Below are positions 52,801-60,473 of a stretch of DNA of 64,000 bases, piece by piece. Each line of letters opens with the position of its first letter. Positions within the stretch are counted from its first letter, which is position 1. The DNA is from Saccharina japonica (lineage: Eukaryota > Sar > Phaeophyceae > Laminariales > Laminariaceae), in NCBI GenBank assembly GCA_008828725.1, contig MEHQ01000169.1, positions 299,312-363,311 of the forward strand. The letters run 5' to 3'. The notes beneath the pieces are model-generated. The model searched no databases. It was not told where the DNA came from and saw nothing but the letters and a program-made list of their open reading frames with translations. The position numbers were made by a program, and so were the translations under genes.

Positions 52801-54969
52801 ATGACGTCACTGGTTTTGTAGAGAGACGCGGCAGAGATGGCGCGGACACCCCGGGTGCCTTCATTGTGTGCCTGATCGTGGAAGACCCCTTCAATGTGGA
52901 ACGATTCCTAATCAGTGTCGATGTTTATAATGCTGTGCCTAACACAGACCGTTCAGGATAGATTCGGGTAATTGTCAATGGACATGATGGCTTTGGTTGG
53001 CTGTTCTTTTTCACTTTGTGCCCGCGGACTGTCATTCTGGCAGCACTTCAGACAGCAGCTGCGTGCTCCATCTTGTTCCCACGCCTACCGTTTGTTTTTG
53101 TACAGACAGCACTTCAGACAGTAGTTACGCTGTAGTCGGCAAATTCATTGGTAAAGAGTGGGGGGGGGGGGGGGGACGATGCTGCTGTAGTCGAATGGAG
53201 ATTGCGGGCGTGTAGTTCAGTTTTGGACACGCATAACATGCTGTAGGGATTTTAGGTGTACCTCTTCGGACTTGTGTATCCTTTCCCTGCTAAGTGTACG
53301 TGTTCTTTAGGATTCTCTGATGGCTCTAGCACTTTTGTGACCACGGGCCGTGATCTTGCTAGATCAGACTATAGGGATTAGCAACTGAAACGAGTTTAAT
53401 GTGAAGAAAAACAACAACAACAACAATGTATGCACAGCAGTATCAACATACCACTATGAACCTAAATATAAGCACCATTTCAATTACATGTTAATATGCA
53501 AACGGTCTTTATCTTCCGGGTACCTGGTATGTACGTATCATACGACTGATGTATTTTTACTGCAAGACGACTGCTGCTGTACTGTTTTTGCTATTGTTGC
53601 GTGTGAAAATATTACGTGTAGTTTTGCGCCCAGAAAAATATATGACGTCGTTTTTAGTATCCTTACACAGATGCTCCGAGTACTGAGAGTATTAGAATAG
53701 TACTACTGGTGGCCTGAATATTCGGAGTACTTGGAGTATGAGCAGTACTGAAGGCCCAAATACTCCGAGTACTGGGAGTATGAGCAGTACTTATACTCGA
53801 GTACAAGCAGTACTCGGAGTATAAACATCTGAATTACTCGGTGTACTCCGAGTATCGAGAGTATTGAACACCGAAATACTGCGAGTACACAAAGTGCGTG
53901 AAGTGTTTATTTCTCTAAAATACACATTGCGTTTCCACTTTTCAAATTTTACTTCATTCCCTGCGGAAACCTCCACCTCTTGGTACCGCCATCACTTCTC
54001 GATTTACTCTTTCATCTTCACTCTCCAACTTTTATGGAGGGCGGGGACGCCGATAGGCGGCCCCGTCCGATCCTTGTATACAACTAACTATACGTACACT
54101 CATTTTGGCTGGTCGGTGTTCCTTGCCCGGTTTACTTGCCCGGTGGCTACGTACGAGTACGTGATATACCCTGGTAGCTGGGACGAGTACGAACGCCTGC
54201 TGTGTTCTCTCTTTTCAGCTTGGACACCCCCGGGATTTCAAGTCGACCACAATCTCGAAGGGGGGCCTTGTATGTACGAGTATACATGCATGTACGTGTA
54301 CAGCGGTTACAGCAGTTTAGTGTTATAGTAGGGTTAGGTGCGGTTAGGGTTATATCAACATCGCAAAGATTAACCGCCGAAATACTTGGTATGACAAAGC
54401 AAGCATGAGATCTGAGACACCAACCCCAAGACCTGCAATCTTCATTTGCCTCGAAGGCCAAAGAATAAGCACACACCTCTACACACCTGGTAAGGCGCAC
54501 AATAAGTGGAGAGGAGATGAGAGATGCAGGTACTTAGCCCGAGGGTAACTGCGGAGCTACTCGTAAAATGACAAAATGACAAAGTGAACTGCAAACTGTG
54601 GCAGTGTGCGTGAAGCTATCATACCAGGTACCAGGTACATAATAAGCTTTGCAATCTCAACAACGTCTGGCAGATGTACCCTCTATTCCCAATACACACA
54701 GCACTCACCCCTCTGTCCAGGTAGTTGACGAGGTTGACAACCGCGAAGAGGGTGAACAGCCTCCTCCCCCGCAGCGACGACCTGGCCTCCTCCACTATCC
54801 TAGCGCACCGCCTGCCACACTGCCAGCCGCGCCCTCTCGCCTCGCCGGTAGCCTTGCCACTCGTACCAGCAGCAGTGTCCACCAAGCCAAGCTCATCAAC
54901 GTACCGGTAGAAGTGGACCTCTCGCGGCGGAGTCACGGAATCATCTGCTGCTTCGCCGTCTGACGACAT
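37339..54969 (-). CDS. Spinster-like (SPNS) major facilitator transporter, six exons
   Basis: Minus-strand exons: 54709-54969, 43504-43609, 41334-41487, 39767-39940, 38173-39419, 37339-37831. The first five join in phase, and every intron has GT-AG borders. The product of about 810 residues is a proton- or lipid-linked membrane transporter of the SPNS group (sphingolipid/lysolipid export in animals; substrate here unknown). Diagnostic features: TM1 FAVVNLVNYLDRG, the VIPGGSEEFNAF loop, GILQSAFILG in TM2, the hallmark LLSGVGEASFVTVVPPL in TM4, GWQWAFYLEA at TM6, and in the C-terminal half NSIALHALGDVPSPTIVGAL. Usual SPNS length is about 500; the excess is mostly a hydrophilic loop of about 250 residues between TM6 and TM7. 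The join of exon 5 to exon 6 is one base out of phase as read. Confidence 0.85.
38173..39419 (-). CDS. SPNS exon 5 (TM6, large loop, TM7-TM9)
   Basis: TCCAG|G opens the exon and restores G-W-QWAFYLEAVMMAPLALAC (TM6). About 250 polar residues follow, with a Gly/Ser run, repeated SRVNA units (three copies of an 18-base repeat near 39230-39270) and Gly-rich blocks. Then VLDRCVFCLVVLGAAATAAV (TM7), GFVTSLELLSSETAAAATFG and GGVICAAGLAGTPAGGALID (TM8), and VVVLTQATALMCGAT (TM9). The donor is ACAG|GTACGA, leaving one base. Confidence 0.8.
39470..39640. repeat. Minisatellite in SPNS intron 4
   Basis: About four imperfect units built on GGACATTAATCGG and ATTTTGG (about 35-45 bp each), filling half of the 347-bp intron 4. 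Confidence 0.65.
39767..39940 (-). CDS. SPNS exon 4 (hallmark GVGEASF, TM4-TM5)
   Basis: ACTATAG|G starts the exon; the G completes the Arg codon from exon 3. It reads LLSGVGEASFVTVVPPLITE, TAPPGERGMCLALFYTAQPV, then GAGLGYVYGSVIATSRL, with two bases left before GTGAGC. This is the most family-specific part of the gene. Decayed tandem copies of its first about 40 bases lie immediately upstream (39941-40380). Confidence 0.9.
39941..40380. repeat. Tandem copies of the exon 4 splice junction in SPNS intron 3
   Basis: Units of about 80-105 bp start GGTTACAAAACTCGCC and run through CCCACTCCCGACAGCAACC, TATAG and GTTTGCACAT, then GGCGGAAGGGGACGGGATGA. The first unit's start (39893-39940) is coding exon 4. 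Units starting near 39999, 40098, 40201 and 40284 are decayed. On the minus strand they retain acceptor-like ATAG or near it, followed by degraded forms of L-L-S-G-V-G-E-A-S-F-V-T. The last contains a (CAA)n expansion at 40315-40340. Confidence 0.8.
41035..41260. repeat. A/C-rich degenerate repeat in SPNS intron 3
   Basis: Words of the type ACATCGAAAACACC, CATCAAAAGCATC and CATCGACACATCGAAAC fill the first part of intron 3 (minus strand T/G-rich), about 75 bases after the exon 3 donor. Confidence 0.6.
41334..41487 (-). CDS. SPNS exon 3 (TM2-TM4)
   Basis: The acceptor that keeps phase is ACAAAAAAAG|GT, unusually purine-rich. A second AG (TTTCAG) six bases downstream is out of phase. The peptide is FSVACLIFARLARSRSPF, then MGVGLGVWCASSVLAGLARP and a TM4 start YAFLLLAR, ending CG|GTAAGC with two bases left. 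Confidence 0.85.
41735..42125. repeat. Minisatellite in SPNS intron 2, AGATC units
   Basis: About eight degenerate units of 45-50 bp, each CTAGATCATACAGATCCCAC plus CCAGGCAAACATGTG and AAATAT-like parts. Confidence 0.75.
43030..43115. repeat. Short tandem repeat TACCATGTACTGTCG
   Basis: Four near-perfect 13-16-bp units inside SPNS intron 2. It is non-coding. Confidence 0.7.
43504..43609 (-). CDS. SPNS exon 2
   Basis: GCGCAG precedes and CTAG|GTGAGA follows. It reads VIPGGSEEFNAFI and then VFLGILQSAFIL, leaving one base. It follows exon 1 in phase 0 to restore DRG|VIPGG, the conserved motif after TM1. The intron upstream is about 11.1 kb. Confidence 0.85.
44125..44680. mobile_element. TIR element of about 555 bp in SPNS intron 1
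   Basis: TAGGCCCTGACCCATTTGGTG at the left has its inverse CACCAAATGGGTCAGGGCCT at the right. Inside, AGTTTGGCCATTTTCCCACA and GGTTTGGCCATGTTTCCGCA form a direct repeat about 120 bp apart. No transposase-like frame is seen; it is non-autonomous. Confidence 0.7.
44844..44921. mobile_element. Hairpin MITE, family M1, intact 78 bp
   Basis: CCACTCTGTCCGTAAATATA (AGCGCCTTTT follows) pairs with the inverse at the right (AAAAAGGTGCTTATATTTCT then GGACGAAGTGG). TA flanks both ends (44842-44843, 44922-44923). The loop is only about 20 bases. A degenerate relative is at about 53445-53525. Confidence 0.75.
45240..45540. other. GC-rich island in SPNS intron 1, no exon assigned
   Basis: It has Ala-rich open frames on both strands (TALATLATPATGNGAG on the plus strand) but no consistent splice borders. 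Exons 1 and 2 of SPNS already join in phase, so it is not a missing SPNS exon. A nested gene is possible but unsupported. Confidence 0.25.
46769..46966. repeat. 99-bp tandem duplication
   Basis: TCAATCAAAACCAACACCTC and AAAATGCGACATTGCCGAAA occur at 46769 and again at 46868, followed in both by CTAAAACCTATTGGCA. Because 99 is divisible by three, a 233-codon frame stays open across it; that frame has no recognisable domain and is probably not a gene. Confidence 0.8.
47198..47549 (+). repeat. tRNA-derived SINE, subfamily B, plus strand
   Basis: The head GCCAGTCGCCCCGGTGGGCT has a B-box GAGTTCGAGCCCCC about 55 bases on. The body is CGCGAGAGCGTGAGTTAGCA, and the tail-proximal AACCGTAGTGGGGGAGGAGG is followed by GGGATGGG and an interrupted A-run at 47528-47548. 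This is the only full-length plus-strand copy seen. Confidence 0.8.
48861..49151 (+). repeat. (GTAT)n microsatellite, about 290 bp
   Basis: About 70 nearly uninterrupted GTAT units, with a GTGT variant near 49132-49140. It gives spurious YVCM and THIH open frames in every phase on both strands. A short relative (TGTA)n lies at 58322-58346. Confidence 0.95.
49351..50201. mobile_element. 851-bp TIR element inserted in the foldback arm
   Basis: The first 24 bases (starting CACCTGTGTTGCACTGCCCA) are exactly the reverse complement of the last 24 (50178-50201). CAGC directly flanks both sides (49347-49350 and 50202-50205), and the other arm of the foldback shows the empty site with a single CAGC. 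So this is a non-autonomous DNA transposon with a 4-bp target duplication. The interior has no transposase frame. Confidence 0.85.
50360..50640. repeat. Minisatellite of GCAGTACTGG/AAATACTGCC words
   Basis: Degenerate units carrying GAGTACTCGCAGTAT, CGAAATACTGCCAGTAC and GCAGTACAGAACCCC. The same word family recurs at 53640-53900. Confidence 0.7.
51195..51430. other. GC-rich patch in SPNS intron 1, unassigned
   Basis: About 235 bases of much higher GC than the surroundings (GCCGCCGAGCCGGCGACCGC and CTCCCGGGGACGGCTCGCTC). It has the texture of rDNA spacer or a CpG-rich insert, but I could not align it to a known rRNA from memory. The frames are open on both strands and are low-complexity. Confidence 0.25.
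52071..52737. repeat. 667-bp dispersed repeat, copy 2
   Basis: It is nearly identical to 11984-12650 (offset 40,087). Here the sequence continues past GAACATT into TTTGTTTTTCTGTTGAC, so the true right edge may be further than the shared part shows. A (CAGCAG)n stretch at 51870-51900 lies just upstream. Confidence 0.8.
53640..53900. repeat. Minisatellite of GAGTACTGGGAGTATGAGCA units
   Basis: About six imperfect units of 30-40 bp, each AATACTCCGAGTACTGGGAG plus TATGAGCAGTACT. It shares words with 50360-50640, so the two arrays probably have a common origin. Confidence 0.75.
54104..54268 (+). repeat. Dispersed repeat (inverted partner 58225-58445)
   Basis: GGCTGGTCGGTGTTCCTTGC, TTGCCCGGTGGCTACGTAC, GTGTTCTCTCTTTTCAGCTT and CGGGATTTCAAGTCGACCAC recur reverse-complemented at 58225-58445 with insertions. 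One member is in SPNS intron 1 and the other is intergenic. Confidence 0.7.
54709..54969 (-). CDS. SPNS exon 1 (start codon, N-terminus, TM1)
   Basis: ATG at 54967-54969 opens 87 codons ending in GGG before GTGAGT. The first 55 or so residues are polar and acidic/Arg-rich (cytoplasmic tail), then RRLFTLFAVVNLVNYLDRG forms TM1 with the family's N-Y-L-D-R-G signature. The start is the only ATG in this frame close to the domain; further 5' non-coding exons cannot be excluded. Confidence 0.8.
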
Positions 54970-57375
54970 ACCACGGCGATGCCCCCGTGTGTTCCACGGG
55001 CGTGCTGAGGCCGGGTGGTGTGGGACGGGACTCCTAGAGGCTCCTCGTGGATAGTACCAACGCCTAAAACAGGTGAGGCCCGGTCAGCTGTGACCTGCGG
55101 TGTAATTGCTAATATCTTCGTAAAACACAGCAGTACAAGGACGCACTCTCTTGTACGTAAAACAATCGGAAAATGTCTTCCGACTTCGGCGTCGCTGTGT
55201 CGTGCAGCGTATGTACAGCAGCAGCACGGATGGCGCACTGACTTCAGCACACAGCTAATGTCTTGAATCAAGTTGTTAGCCTTCACTTGTGGAAGGCTTG
55301 TAGCACCTCTGGATGCTGGAAACGAGGACAAGCTACGAGTCGAACCGTATTGAAGAGCGGAGGTAATAGTTGTGAAGAGCTGGAAGGCTTGTTTTGTAAG
55401 GGGTGTCTGTCTTGGCACCAGGACAGAGGGACCGTGTGTGCGGCACCATGCGGCTCCACTTGCTGCACCACCGCCACGGCTAGGACGTCATACCGAACCT
55501 GACCTGCTGGCGAGGTACGAATCACTTTTATGTCAATGTATTAGTGGCTCGTAAATCAACGAAAAGCGCCAGCCTTGGCCGTAATTTCTACTGCTATCTG
55601 CGCCAAAACTCGAAGCCGACATGAAGTGGCGTACCAGTATCTACGCAAGTAAGCCAAGAAGCGCTTACAGCAGCACAGCAGCACAGCAGCGCAGCAGTCG
55701 AGCAGTGCTCGTAGCTGCTTTCGGTGCGAGCTTGATGCAGCAATGTAGGAGGTTATTGGCAGGAAAAATCCGCAGTTGCTTGAGAGAGTACAGCTTGCAA
55801 GCAAGATGTGAAACAGGTGCAGTGCTAATCTCATCGTAGCCTGTGGTACGTAACACGTACAGCAGCAGTACAGCAGTAACCCCTTTCGCATGTCAGTAAC
55901 CGTCTCAATCGCTCGCCAAAGAAACACACCAGCAGCCGTCGTGATCGTGACCCGTGACCCGTGACCCACAACCCAAACCAGCAAGCTTGCCTTGGCTGCT
56001 GCTCATTGTCTACCTTTTGTATGTTTTGTGTGCGCTTTGATGTATTTTGGCCTGGACTGCTGCCGGCTGCCGGCCTGACCTTACGTGCCGACGCTGTGCA
56101 ACTACCTTACTATTGGGCGCGACTCGGTACATGGTATTCTATCGAGTACGTATCATACGTAGTGGCGTAGTGGCACACGCCGCACTACTACGAGTATGTC
56201 AGAGCGGGGCCGGTATGTATAGCGGACAACAACAAAAAAGATGCCGGCATCCATGCGGAGCCCTTGTAACACTATGCCGTCATCCATGCGGAGCCCTTGT
56301 AGCGGACAAAAAAAAACACCGAAAAAGAAAACAGGGCCACCATCCACAAGCACGACAGCAGTCACCAACGTACCAACCGCCCGACCCACCCACCCACCCA
56401 CCCACCCACACCCCATACCCACCCACCCAGCACGCACGCACCAACCGACCCACACACTTGCCATGTTTCCAGCAGTACAGCAGTAAATGTGTTCCCAGTT
56501 CGCACGCAACAGAGAACAAAACTGTCAACCACGCTTCAACCACCCATAGCCACGAACCCTCTCGCCCACCCACCCACCCACCATGTTCTTACAAACAGTA
56601 CAGCAGTACGTAAAGCAGCAGATAGATGCGTTGATTCGAAACCGCGTGCTGGGCTTTCCATCTTTTGACAATCCGCTCCGTTCCCGAGGAAACAAAGAAA
56701 CAACCTCAGGAAAGTTCCTTGCCCCGCTCCCCGCTCGCCGAGTTCGGCGTAGGCGGTCGTGGTGCTGAGGGGGGTCGGGTGGCGCACGATAGAGCCGACG
56801 CCGATTGGGGCATACCGAAACCGGCATAGCCGGGAAAAGTTATTTGGACATCATCGCCATCATCACTACCGAGCAGCAATACATAATTCAAGGATATTCA
56901 AGGCTCGTACTCTGTGTACATAACCTCGTTCAGAGTTCAAAGTCGCAGCTCGTTTCAAGGTGGGAACAGATAGTTGATTCCAATTCGTATTGATATTTGA
57001 TATTCTGTGAGTACAGCTGATCGCTGTGACTTGTGGCTACTATATCATACCTGGTACCATGTGTTGCGCGATGTGATATGAATACCGTACAAGGTTTCTG
57101 TGCCTAACGGCATATCGCTATGTGATACCTGGTATGCAATTGACAATTGTCAATCTCCTTTGAGAACGACCCCCTCCAAAAAACAACACCGCCAGTGAAG
57201 CCCAAGCATTTTGAGAACGCCCAGGGGTAATATAGTTGAAACAAAAATAATTCGTTTTCGCCCCCCTACCTCTGAGTTCGCCCCGGGTGTTATATTCTTA
57301 CCTATGTATTATACCAGCTATTTTTTTGCCGACCCAAGGGGCGTTCAGAGAAAAAATCGAGGCATTAATTCCGAC

Positions 57376-57406
57376 AACATTGTTGTTGCTGTTGTTGTTG
57401 CTGTGG

Positions 57407-57473
<67 letters not shown>

Positions 57474-57490
57474 GGTTGCTGTTGTTGTCG
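57376..57490 (+). repeat. (GTT)n microsatellite
   Basis: About 35 GTT units with GTG and GCT interruptions. The poly-Leu, poly-Val and poly-Asn frames across it are artefacts. Confidence 0.9.
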
Positions 57491-58549
57491 TTGGAGGGGG
57501 TTTCATCCCCCGGCGGCGAACGACGCAAGCTTCCCCAACCCCCCGTCTTCTGTGTCTTGGATGCTTCCTCGTATAGTAGATGTTCAGGCCCGACATCGCA
57601 GGTTTCAGCGCGAGAGGTTGACCAATCAGAAAATTGTGGACACGAAGTGTCGTTCTCTCTATTAATAGATGTCTCTGTGTGTGTCCGGTGGATGCCCCGA
57701 ACAGAAAAAAAAGAGACCAATACCCCCGGGTCTTTACCCCCCAGGGTGGTGTTTTGGGGGGGAGATATTACTCCCCTACCTCTGAGAATGCCCCGGGGTG
57801 TTCTGTTCCACCAAAATTGTGTATGCGCCCCGGGGCGCGTTCTGAGAGGATATTACAGTATCACGATGTTCTTGTCTGATGCTTCGGCACTGCTGCGATG
57901 TTGGGCAGAGTTACTCACTCGTGTTCGTTCGTTCTTCGGTCTCTTGGGTTATTGATTAATACTTCGAAGTATTGATAGCAGACTTAGACTAATGGTACAG
58001 CACCAAATTGACAGTGACGACCGACAGCACTACTCTTTACCCAGTAGCTTGAAAAAGGCAACAGCCCCGAGGACTGAGGACTGAGGACGCTTGTTTTCGC
58101 GTCTACTATCATAGCTGTTGCCTGTGACTCATAAATACCTGTACCAGGTATGGTGTGTACTGCTGCTGTCGTATATGGCATGTACATAGCATGCACAAGG
58201 TTCCCCGTCGGGATTGTGGTTGACTCGAAATCCCGAGGATGTCGCAAGCAAAAGCTGAAAAGGGAGAGCACAGCAGCAGCAGCCGTTCGTTCCTCAGAAT
58301 ATACGAGAGCTCCTCGTACGAATGTATGTATGTATGTATGTATGTAGCCACCGGGCAAGAACGAACAATACCAAAAAGCTTTTAAAGCTTTTGACAGCTA
58401 AAGTAAACATAAGTACGAAGCCACCGGGCAAGTAGCACCGACCAGCCCGAACGAGTTTATATTTATATACGAAGTATATGACAGCAAGTATATAACATTT
58501 TATTAGTCCACCCCTTTTGGGAGCCAGGTACCCCTATGGACAGCTATGG

Positions 58550-58622
58550 GCGGAAATGTAAGGACCGTTCGGCACCCGTACTATCACGCAAATGTTCCCT
58601 ACTTTTCCGTCCTTTATGGTTG
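58550..58622. mobile_element. Hairpin MITE, family M3 (diverged)
   Basis: GGCGGAAATGTAAGGACCG at the left and TTCCCTACTTTTCCGTCC at the right pair imperfectly. It is related to 19385-19462. Confidence 0.5.
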
Positions 58623-60368
58623 GTACCTGCTATGATATGATAGGATATGGTATTATATGGTATGATATGCTAATAGAGGCCGAAAATGTAGAGAAGCGTG
58701 TTTTTTATCGAACGTCTAGGCATGCCTTAAAGGAAGAGCGTGCAGCAGTCCGGGTATGATATCACCATGCTGCGCGCTTTTCCTACATCTGTAGACTGAA
58801 TACTGTATACTGTATAGTGTGCTGTATACCTGCACTTCGGACACGTCCCCTGTCCCCTGTCCCCTATCCCAGTGTGTAGCCATATACTCACGGTACGCGC
58901 GTCGCCGATGTTGTAACTGTACTCGTTATGTAGCTTCGGCAGTTGGCCCCTCTCATACCCCGACGGGATTAACATCAATTGCAAGCGATTCAGTCATACA
59001 AAACTCTGGAAGTACATATGATATGGTAAAATATGTGCGAATGTATAGTACAGGTATGCGCATGCAGATCACCCGCTGAGGCGGGTGTCACCAGCTTCCT
59101 TAGTCCTTAGTATTGCGACGGAAGATCTTTATGTATACTACTAATACTACTGCTGTCGCAGTTTGTTATGGCGGCAGCATTTTTTGGGGCGCAGGTTTTG
59201 GTGAGTATAATGTTTAAAGGCACATGGTATGCTGTTGTAGCACGAGTACAAGTACGCGGCTGGAGTACATCTAGTCGAGAATTTTGTTTTCGTTGAACTG
59301 CTTGGTGCCTGGTATGCATGATAGATAGCAGGTACATGGCTGTGTACTCGTCCGTGAGACAATGCGATAGTATCCACCGCAGTCTAGACTCCACAGCAGT
59401 TCATCCAAATGTGAACAAACGAAGCACAGCAGCACAACGACAGCCAGCCGGCGATGCGTAATGAAATCGTCAAATCATCAGTACCTATACCATGGTTCAG
59501 AGTAACTTTAATATCGTTTTAGTGAAAGCACGGGGACAATGACAGCAGTCGGTCGACCCGCTGTCAAACACTGATAATACCGCAGATGCGTATGATATAC
59601 GGCGAGAATAACGTGCGTAGCTGAAGGAGTTGTCGGCTGGTGTAACGCATGTATGATACGGTGGTCCGTGACAAAAAATACCGTCAAAGAAATCCAAAAA
59701 CAATATCGAGGAACTCCCTTTGGGAAAGGTCGAGGTTCCGGTCAGCCCCTAGTCCCTCAGACTAACACGAGTGCGGTACTGGTTCAGGCATCGCAATACC
59801 ACAGCATCACAGCATCACAAGGTAATGTGGCGGCATTAGTCTTAACAACAATAGGGGTGGATGTTGCGTGTATTGGCCGTTTAACGAAGCAATGCGCCCA
59901 ACTAAAATGGACGAACAGCAAGCATTACGATCCACGTGAATGCGCCAGAATGCAGATGTCGAAGATAAAGGGATATTCTGCCTGGCACTGACGTAAATCT
60001 AATTCACTATCAATATAGCATTGGTGGTACTGATGGTATTGTCATGCCGACACAGCTGTGCAGTGTACGTGTAGGGACTTCCGGTAGAGGCTTAGACTAC
60101 TATATACCAAGAAGACCTACACCCTTTTTCACCATTTTACATCAAGTACCTGGTGCTGTATTTCCAGAAGCACCCTAGGTTTCGACTGCGATTGCACGGT
60201 TCTTTGGGCAGCACTATTAACAGTCATAGAGGTGTAACGCGAACGTAAGGCATGCCCCGATGGCACGAGTGCACGATTTACCTGACAATCGCTCCATTGT
60301 ACCCCGTTCGCTCGGGCTGGTTTTATTTCCGGCTGTGGCAGGCGCGGTATCGCCTTTAAAAAACTGCC

Positions 60369-60473
60369 ATGGCGTTCCTGTTGGAGAACCAGATGCCTCT
60401 CACTTCTCTCGAGCCTTCGAGGCAGAAGCTGGTGCTCAGCGTGATCGAGGAGTACCACGGGCCTATCGTTGCG
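60369..60473 (+). CDS. RPC3 exon 1
   Basis: ATG at 60369 (context GCCATGG). 35 codons: MAFLLENQMPLTSLEPSRQK then LVLSVIEEYHGPIVA, ending GCG|GTGAGT. The I-I/V-E-x-Y-x-G-x-I/V-V-A pattern is typical of the RPC3 N-terminal helix. Confidence 0.75.

Larger units (their letters stand above)
54970..60368. other. Intergenic region between divergent SPNS and RPC3
   Basis: It must hold both promoters, but I cannot pinpoint a TATA box or start site. Contents: (CCCA)n at 56389-56410, a doubled CATCCATGCGGAGCCCTTGT at about 56250 and 56283, a (GTT)n tract at 57376-57490, and a direct repeat CCCTACCTCTGAG at 57265 and 57774. It also holds the inverted repeat at 58225-58445 and an M3 hairpin at 58550-58622. 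Several ORFs of 100-220 codons cross repeats and have no recognisable domain. Confidence 0.5.

Noticed and set aside
54933..55418. 161-codon minus-strand frame upstream of SPNS as a separate gene or N-terminal extension
   Set aside because: It is in a different frame from exon 1, overlaps its start, and has no recognisable domain; at most it is 5' untranslated sequence.
57211..57955. Open frames with poly-Leu, poly-Val or poly-Asn
   Set aside because: Created by the (GTT)n tract; no domain on either side and the frames conflict.
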